From the NCBI GenBank assembly GCA_038148895.1, contig JBBVGQ010000003.1: DNA of 64,000 bases. One strand, 5' to 3'. The translations under genes and the position numbers were made by a program. The notes below the pieces were generated by a model. That model was not told where the DNA came from and did no database searches. It saw only the letters and a program-made list of their open reading frames with translations. Each line of letters opens with the position of its first letter. Within the stretch, counting starts at the first letter, position 1. Below are positions 9,769 through 18,894 of this stretch, in pieces. Source of the DNA: Tamlana sp038148895 (GTDB lineage: Bacteria; Bacteroidota; Bacteroidia; Flavobacteriales; Flavobacteriaceae).

Positions 9769-9805
9769 CTTCTAATTTAGATTTTTGTTGATAACTTAAT
9801 TCGAT

Positions 9806-10942
9806 ATGAAAAAAAAAATAATTAGAACAACTACTGTACCGGCATCATTTAACCTACTTCAAGGTCAGCTTGAGTTTCTGAATAAATATTATGAAATTAA
9901 AGGGGCCTCTTCTCCGATTGGAAACCATATCCAAAACATATCAAAACGAGAAGGCATATATATCGAACCTATTGAAATAACAAGAAGAATCAACCCTATA
10001 AAAGATTTAAAATCCTTATTTAAACTATATCAGTTTTTCAGAAAAGAAAAACCGTTTATTGTGCATTCTATAACCCCAAAGGCTGGCTTATTATCTATGG
10101 TTGCTGCATATTTTGCACGTGTTCCAAATAGAATCCACACGTTTACAGGACTTATCTTTCCAACCAAAACAGGTTTATCTAAAAAAGTATTGATTTTTAC
10201 GGATAAAGTTTTATGCTTTTGTGCCACCAAAATTTTTCCAGAAGGAAATGGCGTGAAAAATGACCTTATAAATTACAGGATTACATCTAAACCATTAAAA
10301 GTTATCGCCAATGGAAATATAAACGGCATTGACCCAGACCATTTTAATCCCAATTTATTTGAAATTAATTTAAAAAAAACTCTCAAAAAAGAGCTGAAAA
10401 TAGATGAGGAAGATATTGTTTTTATTTTTATTGGAAGACTTGTTGGAGACAAGGGAATAAATGAGTTAGTGGAGGCATTTTCTAGATTAAACAGAATCTA
10501 TTCAAACACTAAATTATTACTGGTTGGTGATTTTGAAGAAGAATTAGACCCTTTAAGGGAGGAAACAATATTGGAGATAAAAACAAATAAAAATATAGTC
10601 TTCACAGAATGGGTTGATGATGTTCGCCCTTATTTATCAATTTCAAATGTTTTGACTTTTCCAAGTTACAGAGAAGGCTTTCCAAATGTAGTCTTGCAGG
10701 CCGGAGCAATGGGACTTCCAAGTATTGTAACAAATATTAATGGAAGTAATGAAATAATTCAAGAGGGGAAAAACGGAACTATAATACCCGCAAAAAGCAT
10801 GTCCGCCCTTTATGATAAAATGAGTGATTTTTACACGAAAAAGATTGCTTACAGCAATATTCAATGTAGAGAATTAGTCACATCAAGATACAATAGACAA
10901 CTGGTTTGGAATGCTATTTTGGAGGAATATAAAAAACTCTAA
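9806..10942 (+). CDS. Glycosyltransferase family 4
   Basis: A GT-B fold enzyme of 378 residues that adds a sugar to a lipid-linked glycan. Visible: an N-terminal acceptor domain with IVHSITPKAGLLSMVAAY (about 84-101), and a C-terminal donor domain with FIGRLVGDKGINELVEAF and the EGFPNVVLQAGAMGLPSIVT block containing the E-x7-E-type donor-binding motif. The pattern is close to PglA/WbpX-like enzymes that act early in oligosaccharide assembly, which fits the sugar-phosphate transferase gene 178 bases downstream. Codons 2-5 are written as a run of ten adenines (9809-9818), a possible slippage tract. Sugar specificity is not readable. Confidence 0.85.
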   Translation: MKKKIIRTTTVPASFNLLQGQLEFLNKYYEIKGASSPIGNHIQNISKREGIYIEPIEITRRINPIKDLKSLFKLYQFFRKEKPFIVHSITPKAGLLSMVAAYFARVPNRIHTFTGLIFPTKTGLSKKVLIFTDKVLCFCATKIFPEGNGVKNDLINYRITSKPLKVIANGNINGIDPDHFNPNLFEINLKKTLKKELKIDEEDIVFIFIGRLVGDKGINELVEAFSRLNRIYSNTKLLLVGDFEEELDPLREETILEIKTNKNIVFTEWVDDVRPYLSISNVLTFPSYREGFPNVVLQAGAMGLPSIVTNINGSNEIIQEGKNGTIIPAKSMSALYDKMSDFYTKKIAYSNIQCRELVTSRYNRQLVWNAILEEYKKL

Positions 10943-11049
10943 TAGCATCTTTTCAGCGAAAAATTCAAAAAAAAAAAACTAGTTAACGGGAAAATTGTAA
11001 ACATCAACGTATTTCTATTTATCTAAGTTTATTTGTCTCAAGATAATTC

Positions 11050-11057
11050 TATATTTG
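11050..11057 (+). promoter_or_regulatory. Bacteroidota -7 element (TATATTTG) for the sugar transferase gene
   Basis: Exact TAnnTTTG match, 63 bases before the ATG at 11121, in the gap after the GT4 gene. No well-spaced -33 TTG was found. Confidence 0.4.
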
Positions 11058-11120
11058 AACATCAGTTAAAAATACATCCCTCCAAATTACTGATGAAAAC
11101 GTCAAACCTAAACTATTGAA

Positions 11121-11753
11121 ATGATATATAAAACTACTATAAAACCTTTAATAGATTTTACAATTGCGCTTATATCAATTATTATACTATCCCCTGTAAT
11201 CATCTTAACAACGTTACTTTTGTTTATTGTAAATGGCGGCAAACCATTTTTTATTCAAGAAAGACCGGGCAGAAACGAGCGTATTTTTAATATCATTAAG
11301 TTCAAGACAATGAACGACAAGACGGATGCCGATGGCAATCTACTTTCAGACTCAGAAAGGCTAACAAAAGTAGGGTTATTTGTCAGGAAAGCTTCAATTG
11401 ATGAGATTCCACAATTGTTCAATGTGTTGAAAGGAGATATGTCCATTATTGGCCCAAGACCACTACTTCCTAGATACCTTCCATATTACACTAATGAAGA
11501 GCGTATGAGGCATCAAGTAAAACCAGGAATAACCGGGCTAGCCCAAGTTAATGGAAGAAATTTTTTAGATTGGGAACCCAGGCTTAAACTGGATATAGCA
11601 TATGTCCAGAAAATATCTTTTAAAACCGATTTAAAGATATTGGTAAAAACCATTTACAAGGTTCTAGCTTCAAAAGATATTGCAACTGATGCTACAAAAG
11701 TACAACCTTATTTGGATGAATTAAGAAAAAAATATAGAGAGCAAAATGCATAA
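11121..11753 (+). CDS. Undecaprenyl-phosphate sugar-1-phosphate transferase (PglC/WcaJ family)
   Basis: An initiating enzyme that moves a sugar-1-phosphate from UDP-sugar to undecaprenyl phosphate at the inner membrane, starting each repeat unit. The 210-residue length matches the small monotopic (PglC-like) class with only the catalytic domain. Seen: one N-terminal hydrophobic hairpin (about 11-37), basic motif KFKTM (60-64), the catalytic Asp-Glu pair in DEIPQLFNVLKGDMSIIGPRP (94-114), and PGITGLAQVNGR (135-146). It follows the GT4 gene and precedes the ATP-grasp train by 117 bases. The substrate is often a UDP-bacillosamine or N-acetylhexosamine in this class; here it is unknown. Confidence 0.9.
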   Translation: MIYKTTIKPLIDFTIALISIIILSPVIILTTLLLFIVNGGKPFFIQERPGRNERIFNIIKFKTMNDKTDADGNLLSDSERLTKVGLFVRKASIDEIPQLFNVLKGDMSIIGPRPLLPRYLPYYTNEERMRHQVKPGITGLAQVNGRNFLDWEPRLKLDIAYVQKISFKTDLKILVKTIYKVLASKDIATDATKVQPYLDELRKKYREQNA

Positions 11754-11870
11754 CCCTCAATAAAACCAGTGTTACAAATACTATCGGTAAAAGACAACGA
11801 TCTTTTAATTGAACTGTATTTTAAAAAATTGTAATTTGAACTTGTTATATTTTAAAGCAAAAAAAGAAAT

Positions 11871-12839
11871 ATGAATGTATTAATAACCTCAGCAGGGCGT
11901 AGAGTATCTTTAGTAATGGCTTTTAAAGAAGAGCTAGCAAAAGTTTTTAGCGGAGCAAAAGTTTTTACAGTGGATTTTGAACCAAAATTGTCCGCTGCCT
12001 GTTATGCCTCCGACCAATCTTTTGACGTTCCAAAAGTAAATGACTCAAATTACATTTCTTCCTTGTTAAACATTTGCCTAGAAAACAATGTGAAAATTGT
12101 TATACCCACCATTGATACAGAGCTTATGACACTTTCTAAAAACAAATACAAGTTTTTAGAAAAAGGAATCAATGTAATTGTATCATCAATCTCGTTTGTA
12201 AAAAAATGTAGGGATAAGTATAGTATACATGATTTTTTTATAAAAAACAACATTCAAGTAGCAAAAGAATACAGCCGCGACAACTACAAACTACCTTTGT
12301 TTTTAAAACCATATGATGGAAGCCGAAGCATCGATACTTTCATAATAAAAAGTGAGGAAGACATAAATTCTAGACATTTAGAAAATAAAAAACTAATGTT
12401 TTTAGAGTATCTGGACCACCAATTATACGATGAGTATACCTGCGACATGTACTATGACAAAAACAATGATTTAAAATGTGTCGTTCCGCGTAAAAGGATT
12501 GAAACCAGAGATGGGGAGGTGAGTAAAGGCATTACAGAAAAAAATGATATCATTGAATTTTTCAAGCAGCGTTTGCCCCATATAGATGGTGCCATTGGGT
12601 GCTTAACAGTTCAAGTATTTAAGAATAAAGTCAACAACAGTATTATTGGAATAGAAATTAATCCAAGGTTTGGTGGTGGATTTCCCCTCACCTATTTATC
12701 TGGAGCAAATTATGTTAAGTGGATATTGGACGAATACCTATTTGATAAAAAGATAGAAAATGGATTTGATTGTTGGCAGAATAATTTATTAATGCTGCGA
12801 TTTGATAAGGAAATATTGATAAATGATTTTAAAAATTAG
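11871..12839 (+). CDS. ATP-grasp ligase (CarB-like)
   Basis: A 322-residue protein beginning NVLITSAGRRVSLVMAFKEEL, the pre-ATP-grasp nucleotide-binding start seen in CarB-like ATP-grasp proteins of polysaccharide clusters. ATP-grasp motifs follow: LFLKPYDGSRSIDTF (about 139-153) and the metal-binding GIEINPRFGGGFPLTY (about 262-277). Such enzymes form an amide or similar bond by way of an acyl phosphate. It overlaps the HAD gene by 17 bases and starts the long gene train to 24712. Likely role (inference): joining an amino acid or carboxylate to a sugar or carrier. The substrate is unknown. Confidence 0.8.
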   Translation: MNVLITSAGRRVSLVMAFKEELAKVFSGAKVFTVDFEPKLSAACYASDQSFDVPKVNDSNYISSLLNICLENNVKIVIPTIDTELMTLSKNKYKFLEKGINVIVSSISFVKKCRDKYSIHDFFIKNNIQVAKEYSRDNYKLPLFLKPYDGSRSIDTFIIKSEEDINSRHLENKKLMFLEYLDHQLYDEYTCDMYYDKNNDLKCVVPRKRIETRDGEVSKGITEKNDIIEFFKQRLPHIDGAIGCLTVQVFKNKVNNSIIGIEINPRFGGGFPLTYLSGANYVKWILDEYLFDKKIENGFDCWQNNLLMLRFDKEILINDFKN

Positions 12840-13485
12840 TAATACAGTGGTTGTGTTCGACCTTGACGACACTTTGTACAACGAAATTGATTTTTTGAAA
12901 TCGGCTTACAAAGCTATAGCATGCAAATTAGAAAAAGATAATTGGCAATTTTTATATGCGCATATGTTATCAATTTACCGAAATAAAAAGGATGTATTTG
13001 GTTTTTTGTCTGAACGTTATCTGGTTGAAAAAAAATGTTTGCTAAATGAATACAGAGAACATGTCCCAAAATTGAAACCTTTCGGTCATGTCATTGCGTT
13101 TTTAAAAAAAATAAAACAGATGGGAGGTAAAGTAGCAATTATTACAGATGGAAGAGAAAAAACTCAAAAAAATAAACTTAATAGTTTAGGCATTGATAAA
13201 TACCTCGACTTATTAGTAGTTTCTGAAACAATTGGGACGGAAAAGCCTAACGAGAACAATTACAAAATTGTGGAATCATGCTACCCAAATCATGATTACA
13301 TCTATATTGGCGACAATTATAAAAAGGATTTTATTACCCCAAATATCCGAAAATGGACAACCATTGGAATTATAGATAATGGTTTAAACGTCCATAACAA
13401 CTTTTTTAAGTTTTCTTCAAGCGAGAAGCATATTCCCTCATATTTTATAAACAGTTATAGTGAAATTCTATTAATTAACAATTAA
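12823..13485 (+). CDS. HAD-family hydrolase
   Basis: A phosphatase-type HAD protein of 220 residues. All four motifs are present: nucleophile VVFDLDDTLYNE (about 9-20), motif II IITDGREKTQ, motif III lysine in GTEKPNENNY, and motif IV YIGDNYKKDF. A helical cap sits between motifs I and II. It overlaps the ATP-grasp gene by 17 bases and precedes the FemAB-like gene by 4, so the three are surely co-translated. ATP-grasp, HAD and FemAB genes side by side suggest a module making and attaching a modified residue. The phosphate ester it cleaves is unknown. Confidence 0.85.
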   Translation: MILKISNTVVVFDLDDTLYNEIDFLKSAYKAIACKLEKDNWQFLYAHMLSIYRNKKDVFGFLSERYLVEKKCLLNEYREHVPKLKPFGHVIAFLKKIKQMGGKVAIITDGREKTQKNKLNSLGIDKYLDLLVVSETIGTEKPNENNYKIVESCYPNHDYIYIGDNYKKDFITPNIRKWTTIGIIDNGLNVHNNFFKFSSSEKHIPSYFINSYSEILLINN

Positions 13486-13489
13486 TTTT

Positions 13490-14533
13490 ATGAGCAGTAG
13501 TTTAGTCGAAATATATACAAAACAAGAGTGGGATGCCTGTATCAAACGATGTGATTTCTTTGATTTTTACCACACTTACGACTATCATCAATTGGCAAAA
13601 TTGGATGACGAGTTCCCTGTTCTCCTCAAATATGAAAATAATGGTGTTCTCATAGCCATCCCCCTACTTATTCGAAAGATAAATGGAACAACTTACAAAG
13701 ATGCCACTTCCGTTTATGGCTATCCTGGCCCAATTACAAAAGGAGTTACATCAAATTTCGATAATACAATTTTTAAGAATTTTTTAACAGACTATTTTGA
13801 GTCCAACAATTTTATATCCGTTTTTTCCAGATTAAATCCATACATTAAAAGTCAATGCCCCGCATTGTCTGGCATGGGCAATATAGTCAATCATGGTAAA
13901 GTTGTTAATATAAATATTAAGCTTCCTTTAAAGGAACAGCGCAAAACTTTCCAAAGCAGATTAAGAACTCATATTAATAAATCTCGCAGAAATTGTTCTA
14001 TTAAAGAGGCCTCATCTGAAAATGACCTTCAAGAATTCATCAATATATATTATGAAAACATGGACAGGGTCAATGCTAAAATCTCTTACTATTTTAGTAA
14101 AGCCTATTTTGAAAAAATTATGAAATCAAAGGATTTCGAATCCATTATATTGTTAGCCACTGATAATGAAACAAAAACAACGATATCTGGTTGTTTATTT
14201 GTTATAACAAATAATATAGTTCAATATCATTTATCTGGCTCCAAAAATGATTTTTTATATTTAACTCCGACAAAACTGCTAATTGATGAAATGCGTATTT
14301 TGGCAACAAAACGAAATTTAGACTTTTTTAATCTTGGTGGTGGTCTAGGGGGTAGAGCTGACGATTCTTTATTTAGATTTAAATCATCATTTTCCAAAGA
14401 TTTCAAAAATTTCAATTTATGGAAATGGATTGTTAATAATGACGTTTACCAAGATTTAGCAGAAAGTAAAAGAGCCGTTTCCGATTCAGATTTCTTTCCT
14501 TTATATAGGTCTGTGGATGAGATAAAATATTAA
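13490..14533 (+). CDS. FemAB-like aminoacyl/acyl transferase (GNAT fold)
   Basis: A 347-residue protein related to FemA/FemB/FemX, which move an amino acid from aminoacyl-tRNA to a lipid-linked acceptor. Seen: N-terminal FDFYHTYDYHQLAK and VLIAIPLLIRKI, the mid region FQSRLRTHINKSRRN (basic, typical before the second GNAT half), YYENMDRVNAKISYYF, and the C-terminal DFFNLGGGLGGRADDSLFRFKSSF, the glycine-rich end block of this family. It differs from the six array members downstream in having a true FemX-like N-terminal half. It sits four bases after the HAD gene and three before the next transferase. The substrate (amino acid versus acyl-CoA/ACP) is not settled by sequence. Confidence 0.8.
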   Translation: MSSSLVEIYTKQEWDACIKRCDFFDFYHTYDYHQLAKLDDEFPVLLKYENNGVLIAIPLLIRKINGTTYKDATSVYGYPGPITKGVTSNFDNTIFKNFLTDYFESNNFISVFSRLNPYIKSQCPALSGMGNIVNHGKVVNINIKLPLKEQRKTFQSRLRTHINKSRRNCSIKEASSENDLQEFINIYYENMDRVNAKISYYFSKAYFEKIMKSKDFESIILLATDNETKTTISGCLFVITNNIVQYHLSGSKNDFLYLTPTKLLIDEMRILATKRNLDFFNLGGGLGGRADDSLFRFKSSFSKDFKNFNLWKWIVNNDVYQDLAESKRAVSDSDFFPLYRSVDEIKY

Positions 14534-14536
14534 TTT

Positions 14537-15793
14537 GTGGTAACTGAGAATCCATTTACTTCAGAAACATTTGTTACATCATGGTCTGGACATTTTATTC
14601 AAAATGAGAAGACACATAGGTTTGGTTTCATTGATGGAGTTTCGTTCTTTAAAAGCCATAAAAAGCTCGCCATATATACAAACGTCGGAAAGAATCTAAC
14701 CAAAGGGTTGTCATATCGGTTAAATCCTTTTGAAGACCCTAGACATTATGGCAAAAAAACATTGCTCATCTACGATATTCCAGAGTATTTTAATGTTACC
14801 ATTGAAAACTTGCCTACATCTTTAAGGTTAATAAAGATTAGGCAATACAAGGGTTTTATAGCTAAATTGGATGCTTATAAAAATTTTGATGACTACTTTC
14901 AAAAAACATTTAGCAAAAAAAGCCGGTATAAATTTAAAAGCTACCAAAGGAACTTAGAAAACTGTTTTGATGTTAAATACGTAAACTATTTTGGGCAAAT
15001 AAGCAAAGAAGAATACGATGTTGTATTTAACGCTTTTCACGCCATGTTGAAAAGACGTTTTGATGAAAAATCTGAAGCCAACAACAACTTGGAAGATGAA
15101 GAATGGAATTTTTATTACGACACGGCCTACAAACTAATCCTTGAAAAAAAAGCTTCACTTTACGTTATTTATGACGGAAAAAAGCCTATTGCCATATCCC
15201 TAAATTATTTATCAAAGGATATTCTTTTTTTCGCCATGACCTCGTTTGATGTTGATTATTTTAAATTCAATGTAGGTAAAGTCCATTTGATGGAGCTTTT
15301 TAAATGGTGCTTTGAAAACAATATGAAAACATTCGATTTTTCAAAAGGCTACTATGATTATAAAGAGCGTTGGGGAAACGAACAGTACCATTTTGAATAT
15401 CATATTCTATATGACCCAAAATCTATTACTAGCGTAATTGCTGCGAAAGCTATGGCGATGGTTTTTAAATTCAAACAACATTTAAGAGATCGGGAGTTAA
15501 CGCAAAAAATCAATAGACTAAAGCGTTTTTTGAAACCCGAAAAAGAAGCAGTTAAAGAAAAAGTTGTAAAAGAAATTGAACTGGAAACTTTGGATGGTTT
15601 GGAAAAAAACATGGAAGAAATTAAGCTTGATGATAGTTTAAGCTATTTAAGAAGACATGTTTATGATTTTTTGTATTTAAGCAATTTACATATCAAAAAC
15701 CTTAAATTGTATAAGCTTAAAAATGATGTAAAAAACACGTTCATTTTAAAGGGAACCGAGCAATTCAAGGTATTGGAAGTAACGGAAAGTTAA
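14537..15793 (+). CDS. GNAT-array member 1 (FemAB/BioF2-like transferase with C-terminal module)
   Basis: First of six tandem paralogues. The start is GTG, three bases after the previous stop, giving 418 residues. The core (about 115-290) has a basic helix (FSKKSRYKFKSYQRNLENCFDVKY), the LKRRFDEK motif, the strand pair KKASLYVIYDGKKPIAISLNYL and the family end block FDFSKGYYDYKERWG, as in BioF2/FemAB-like GNAT proteins. A long charged linker (about 318-355, many Lys and Glu) leads to a C-terminal module of about 60 residues with VYDFLYLSNLHIKNLKLYK. That module recurs in members 2, 5 and 6. The likely job is acyl or aminoacyl transfer to a shared scaffold (inference). Confidence 0.75.
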   Translation: MVTENPFTSETFVTSWSGHFIQNEKTHRFGFIDGVSFFKSHKKLAIYTNVGKNLTKGLSYRLNPFEDPRHYGKKTLLIYDIPEYFNVTIENLPTSLRLIKIRQYKGFIAKLDAYKNFDDYFQKTFSKKSRYKFKSYQRNLENCFDVKYVNYFGQISKEEYDVVFNAFHAMLKRRFDEKSEANNNLEDEEWNFYYDTAYKLILEKKASLYVIYDGKKPIAISLNYLSKDILFFAMTSFDVDYFKFNVGKVHLMELFKWCFENNMKTFDFSKGYYDYKERWGNEQYHFEYHILYDPKSITSVIAAKAMAMVFKFKQHLRDRELTQKINRLKRFLKPEKEAVKEKVVKEIELETLDGLEKNMEEIKLDDSLSYLRRHVYDFLYLSNLHIKNLKLYKLKNDVKNTFILKGTEQFKVLEVTES

Positions 15794-15837
15794 ATCGACA
15801 TTTTCAAAATAACTTCTAAAATGTAAAAACATACTTT

Positions 15838-17001
15838 ATGTTTCATAACATTCGCATAAAAAATAATTTTTACTCTAACTTATTTGAAAAGGAAAAGATT
15901 TCAAATGTTTTTGAGCGGTTAAGCATAAAAGATGGTAATACCTGCATTTATAAATCTGCAGTAAAAAGCAAACCCAAACCAAATGTTAATGCACAAACAT
16001 TGGTTCCTGATTACTTGGAATTCGAGTTAATTGAACCACTAAAGGCTAAAAAAGTCTTCCAAAAAAAAGGTTATGCCATAAACACAGCTTCAATTTCAGA
16101 TATTGAAACTTACTTAAAGGAAACCTCTGGAACAAACTTCAAAAAAAATGTTGTCCGTTCACTAAAAAGATTAGAACATTGCTTCAACATCACTTACAAA
16201 ATGTTTTATGGTGAAATTGACCAAGATGAATATGCTTTTTTAATGGACAACCTTGTAGCTATGATAAGGAAGCGTTTTCAGGAACGCAAGGGGCGCAACC
16301 GGGTTATTGAAAACTGGGACTATTATAAAAAGATTAGTTTCAACTTAATCAACAAAAAAAAGGCCTCTTTATTTGTTATTTATAGCGGTGAAAACCCAAT
16401 AGAAATTTCTTTAAACTTTCATGCAGGATCTGTAATGTATAGTGCTATTTCATCATATAGTTTAGATTATCATAAATTCAGCATGGGCAACATAGACATC
16501 TATAAGCAATTGGAATGGTGCCTTGAAAACAAAATCACCCTATTTGATATGGGCTACGGTGACTTTGATTACAAAATGAAATGGAGCAATTGGGCATATG
16601 ATTTTAACACACTGGTTATTTCAAACAAAAACAATTTAGTTGCAAAAGTGTATGCTTACTATTTAAGAAATAAGTACAATCTAATCAACTATCTTATTTC
16701 TAAAAACGTAAGCGATATGGTTAGAGGTTTTATTTCAAAATTAAAATCCAATAACCCTGTTGGGACCGATGGATATGAAAATTATACAATGGATGAAATA
16801 CAACAGTTTTCAAACAATAAGGCCAACAAAGTAGAAAGCTTAAATGGCGCATATTCATTTTTACAAAAACCATTAAATGAATTTTTGTACGCACATAGCG
16901 AACATATTGACAATGTTAAGATTTACAAATTAAATAGTGAAAACAAAACATTTGTTTTTGAAAGCCCCAAAAATAGTAACAAGCTAGTTTTTCAGAATTA
17001 A
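15838..17001 (+). CDS. GNAT-array member 2 (with C-terminal module)
   Basis: A 387-residue paralogue of the preceding gene, 44 bases downstream. Shared blocks: NFKKNVVRSLKRLEHCFNITYKMFYG (basic helix then strand; read as two halves), AMIRKRFQERKG, KKASLFVIYSGENPIEISLNF, LEWCLENKITLFDMGYGDFDYKMKWSNW. The C-terminal module is PLNEFLYAHSEHIDNVKIYK (about 342-361) followed by a short beta-rich end. There is no signal peptide or membrane segment, so it is cytosolic or membrane-peripheral. The next gene begins one base after its stop. The substrate is unknown. Confidence 0.75.
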   Translation: MFHNIRIKNNFYSNLFEKEKISNVFERLSIKDGNTCIYKSAVKSKPKPNVNAQTLVPDYLEFELIEPLKAKKVFQKKGYAINTASISDIETYLKETSGTNFKKNVVRSLKRLEHCFNITYKMFYGEIDQDEYAFLMDNLVAMIRKRFQERKGRNRVIENWDYYKKISFNLINKKKASLFVIYSGENPIEISLNFHAGSVMYSAISSYSLDYHKFSMGNIDIYKQLEWCLENKITLFDMGYGDFDYKMKWSNWAYDFNTLVISNKNNLVAKVYAYYLRNKYNLINYLISKNVSDMVRGFISKLKSNNPVGTDGYENYTMDEIQQFSNNKANKVESLNGAYSFLQKPLNEFLYAHSEHIDNVKIYKLNSENKTFVFESPKNSNKLVFQN

Positions 17002-17002
17002 A

Positions 17003-17905
17003 ATGCTAAAAAGAAATCAATTCATCTGGAACTTTTACAAAGAAAGCAAGGGCATCATTCCCAATTGCCTTAAAAATGTGCGCTATAATGATGTTGTTAT
17101 AGACAACCCCTATTACGAAGATGCTGCAGACAAGCTGCCCAAAGTATTCTATTTAAGCCTCTTCCCTACTTTTCTTGAACCAGAATTTATTGATGAGAAA
17201 AACTACAACTTAAAAAAAATAAATCATTATGGCTTTTCAGGATCAGCTATGAAAGTATCTGGTTCAGATTCGGTTGAAGCTTATTTGAAAACCTATACAA
17301 AAAGGCAATTAAGAGTCAATTTAAGGCGTAGTATGGAAAGGCTTGAAAAAGCATATTCTGTAAAATATGAATATAACTATGGTGACATTTCGGATGAAAA
17401 ATGCAACATGTTAACCAATGCGCTGCACGTTATGATTTCACAACGTTTTCGAAGTCGAATAAAGGAGCATGTTTTCATGATGGAATGGGAACAAAATATT
17501 AAAAATCTGGCGGCATCAATACGAGAAAAAAAATCGTCTATGTTCGTTGTTTATGCCAACGAAAAACCAATTGGCATCGGAGTAAATAGGCATATACATA
17601 ACACTATTCTATTTAGTGAAACACATTCTTTTGACGAAAATTTTATCGAGTTTGGCCTGGGGCATATTGACAATTACTTGCTTTTAAATTGGGCCATAAG
17701 AAACAACTATCCCTTTGTGGACCTTGGTGCTGGGCTAACCAGCTTTAAACGAAGTTGGTGCAATTCAACTTACGAAATGGAATACCTTATACATTATAAA
17801 AAAGAATCCGTTTTGGCGTATTTAATTGCTCAATATGAAATAGGACAAATACATATAAAAAACACCTTAAAGTCACTTAAGGACAAATTAAAAAAACAGA
17901 AGTGA
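17003..17905 (+). CDS. GNAT-array member 3 (short form, no C-terminal module)
   Basis: A 300-residue paralogue starting one base after member 2 stops. It keeps the basic helix (TKRQLRVNLRRSMERLEKAY), ISQRFRSRIKEH, the strand pair KSSMFVVYANEKPIGIGVNR and the end block PFVDLGAGLTSFKRSWC, but ends soon after with a Lys-rich tail. It is closest to member 4 (shared openings RHQFIW/RNQFIW, then FYK and KGIIP), so these two form a subgroup from a recent duplication. The absent C-terminal module is a real shortening, not a frameshift: the stop is followed by a new intergenic stretch and gene. Confidence 0.75.
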   Translation: MLKRNQFIWNFYKESKGIIPNCLKNVRYNDVVIDNPYYEDAADKLPKVFYLSLFPTFLEPEFIDEKNYNLKKINHYGFSGSAMKVSGSDSVEAYLKTYTKRQLRVNLRRSMERLEKAYSVKYEYNYGDISDEKCNMLTNALHVMISQRFRSRIKEHVFMMEWEQNIKNLAASIREKKSSMFVVYANEKPIGIGVNRHIHNTILFSETHSFDENFIEFGLGHIDNYLLLNWAIRNNYPFVDLGAGLTSFKRSWCNSTYEMEYLIHYKKESVLAYLIAQYEIGQIHIKNTLKSLKDKLKKQK

Positions 17906-17965
17906 CATTTTATTTTTTGAATGGGGCAAGACTATTGAAACTAACACTCAAAAAACCAAATTGAA

Positions 17966-18874
17966 ATGATTCTCAAAAGACATCAATTTATCTGGGACTT
18001 TTACAAATGCAGCAAGGGCATCATCCCTAGTTGCCTAAGTCAAGTTTTATATGGTGGAATAACATTTGAAAATCCGAATACCATTAAAAAAAATGAGTTG
18101 CCAAAAGTATGTTATATCAGTATTTTTCCAAGTTTCCTTACCCCAAAATTAATTGATGAAGACCAGTATAAACTCACAAGAGTAAAACACTATGGCATGT
18201 CTTGCAGCGCTATGGTTGTTTCAAATAGTAATTCTGTTGAAGAATATTTAACAACTTATACCCAAAAATCACTTCGTGTTAAATTAAAGCGGGCTATAAA
18301 AAAACTAGAAAGCGCATATACCGTTAAATACGAGTATAATCATGGAGCCATTAGCGACGAAAAATGCAAAAGCTTATTGAACGACTTAAATCAAATGATC
18401 AATCTGCGCTTTAGCGGTAGAATAAACGAACATATTTTTTTGATGGAATGGGACAAAAACACACAAGATTTGGCAGTATCCATCAGAGAAAAAAAATCAT
18501 CTTTATTTGTAGTTTATGCTGATGACAAGCCTATAAGTATTAGCGTTAAAAGGCACATCAATAAAACTATTTTATTTAGCGAAACCCATTCGTTTGATGT
18601 AAACTTTAAAAAATATGGCTTAGGTGATATTGACAAGTACATGACGGTGGATTGGGCCATAAAAAATAAATATCCAATAATTGATTTGGGCATTGGTGTA
18701 ACGCCTTTTAAAAGAAAATGGTGCAACTTCTTTTATGATAAGGAATATTTGGTTTTTTACCGAAAAAAATCTGTAATGGCCTATGTAGTTGCTAAATTTG
18801 AAATTGGTAAAATCCATTTAAAAAATGCAATTAAGTCAACACGTGATTGGTTGTTCAAGAACAAAAAAGGCTAG
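17966..18874 (+). CDS. GNAT-array member 4 (short form, no C-terminal module)
   Basis: A 302-residue sister of member 3: both begin with L-K-R-x-QFIW-x-FYK and share EYNYG/EYNHG plus SDEKC, EH-x-F-x-MEW, and IREKKSS then FVVYA. Core motifs are LRVKLKRAIKKLESAY, LRFSGRINEH, and IIDLGIGVTPFKRKWC. The tail is short and basic without the FLY-x4-HI module. It lies 60 bases after member 3. A separate substrate step from its sister is possible but cannot be read. Confidence 0.75.
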   Translation: MILKRHQFIWDFYKCSKGIIPSCLSQVLYGGITFENPNTIKKNELPKVCYISIFPSFLTPKLIDEDQYKLTRVKHYGMSCSAMVVSNSNSVEEYLTTYTQKSLRVKLKRAIKKLESAYTVKYEYNHGAISDEKCKSLLNDLNQMINLRFSGRINEHIFLMEWDKNTQDLAVSIREKKSSLFVVYADDKPISISVKRHINKTILFSETHSFDVNFKKYGLGDIDKYMTVDWAIKNKYPIIDLGIGVTPFKRKWCNFFYDKEYLVFYRKKSVMAYVVAKFEIGKIHLKNAIKSTRDWLFKNKKG

Positions 18875-18894
18875 CGCATTTTAAATAACCCTTT

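Larger units (their letters stand above)
9500..9805. other. 306-bp divergent intergenic region
   Basis: No convincing coding sequence. It is very AT-rich and carries promoter -7 motifs pointing both ways (minus: 9622-9615; plus: 9761-9768). Nothing else was recognised. Confidence 0.6.
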
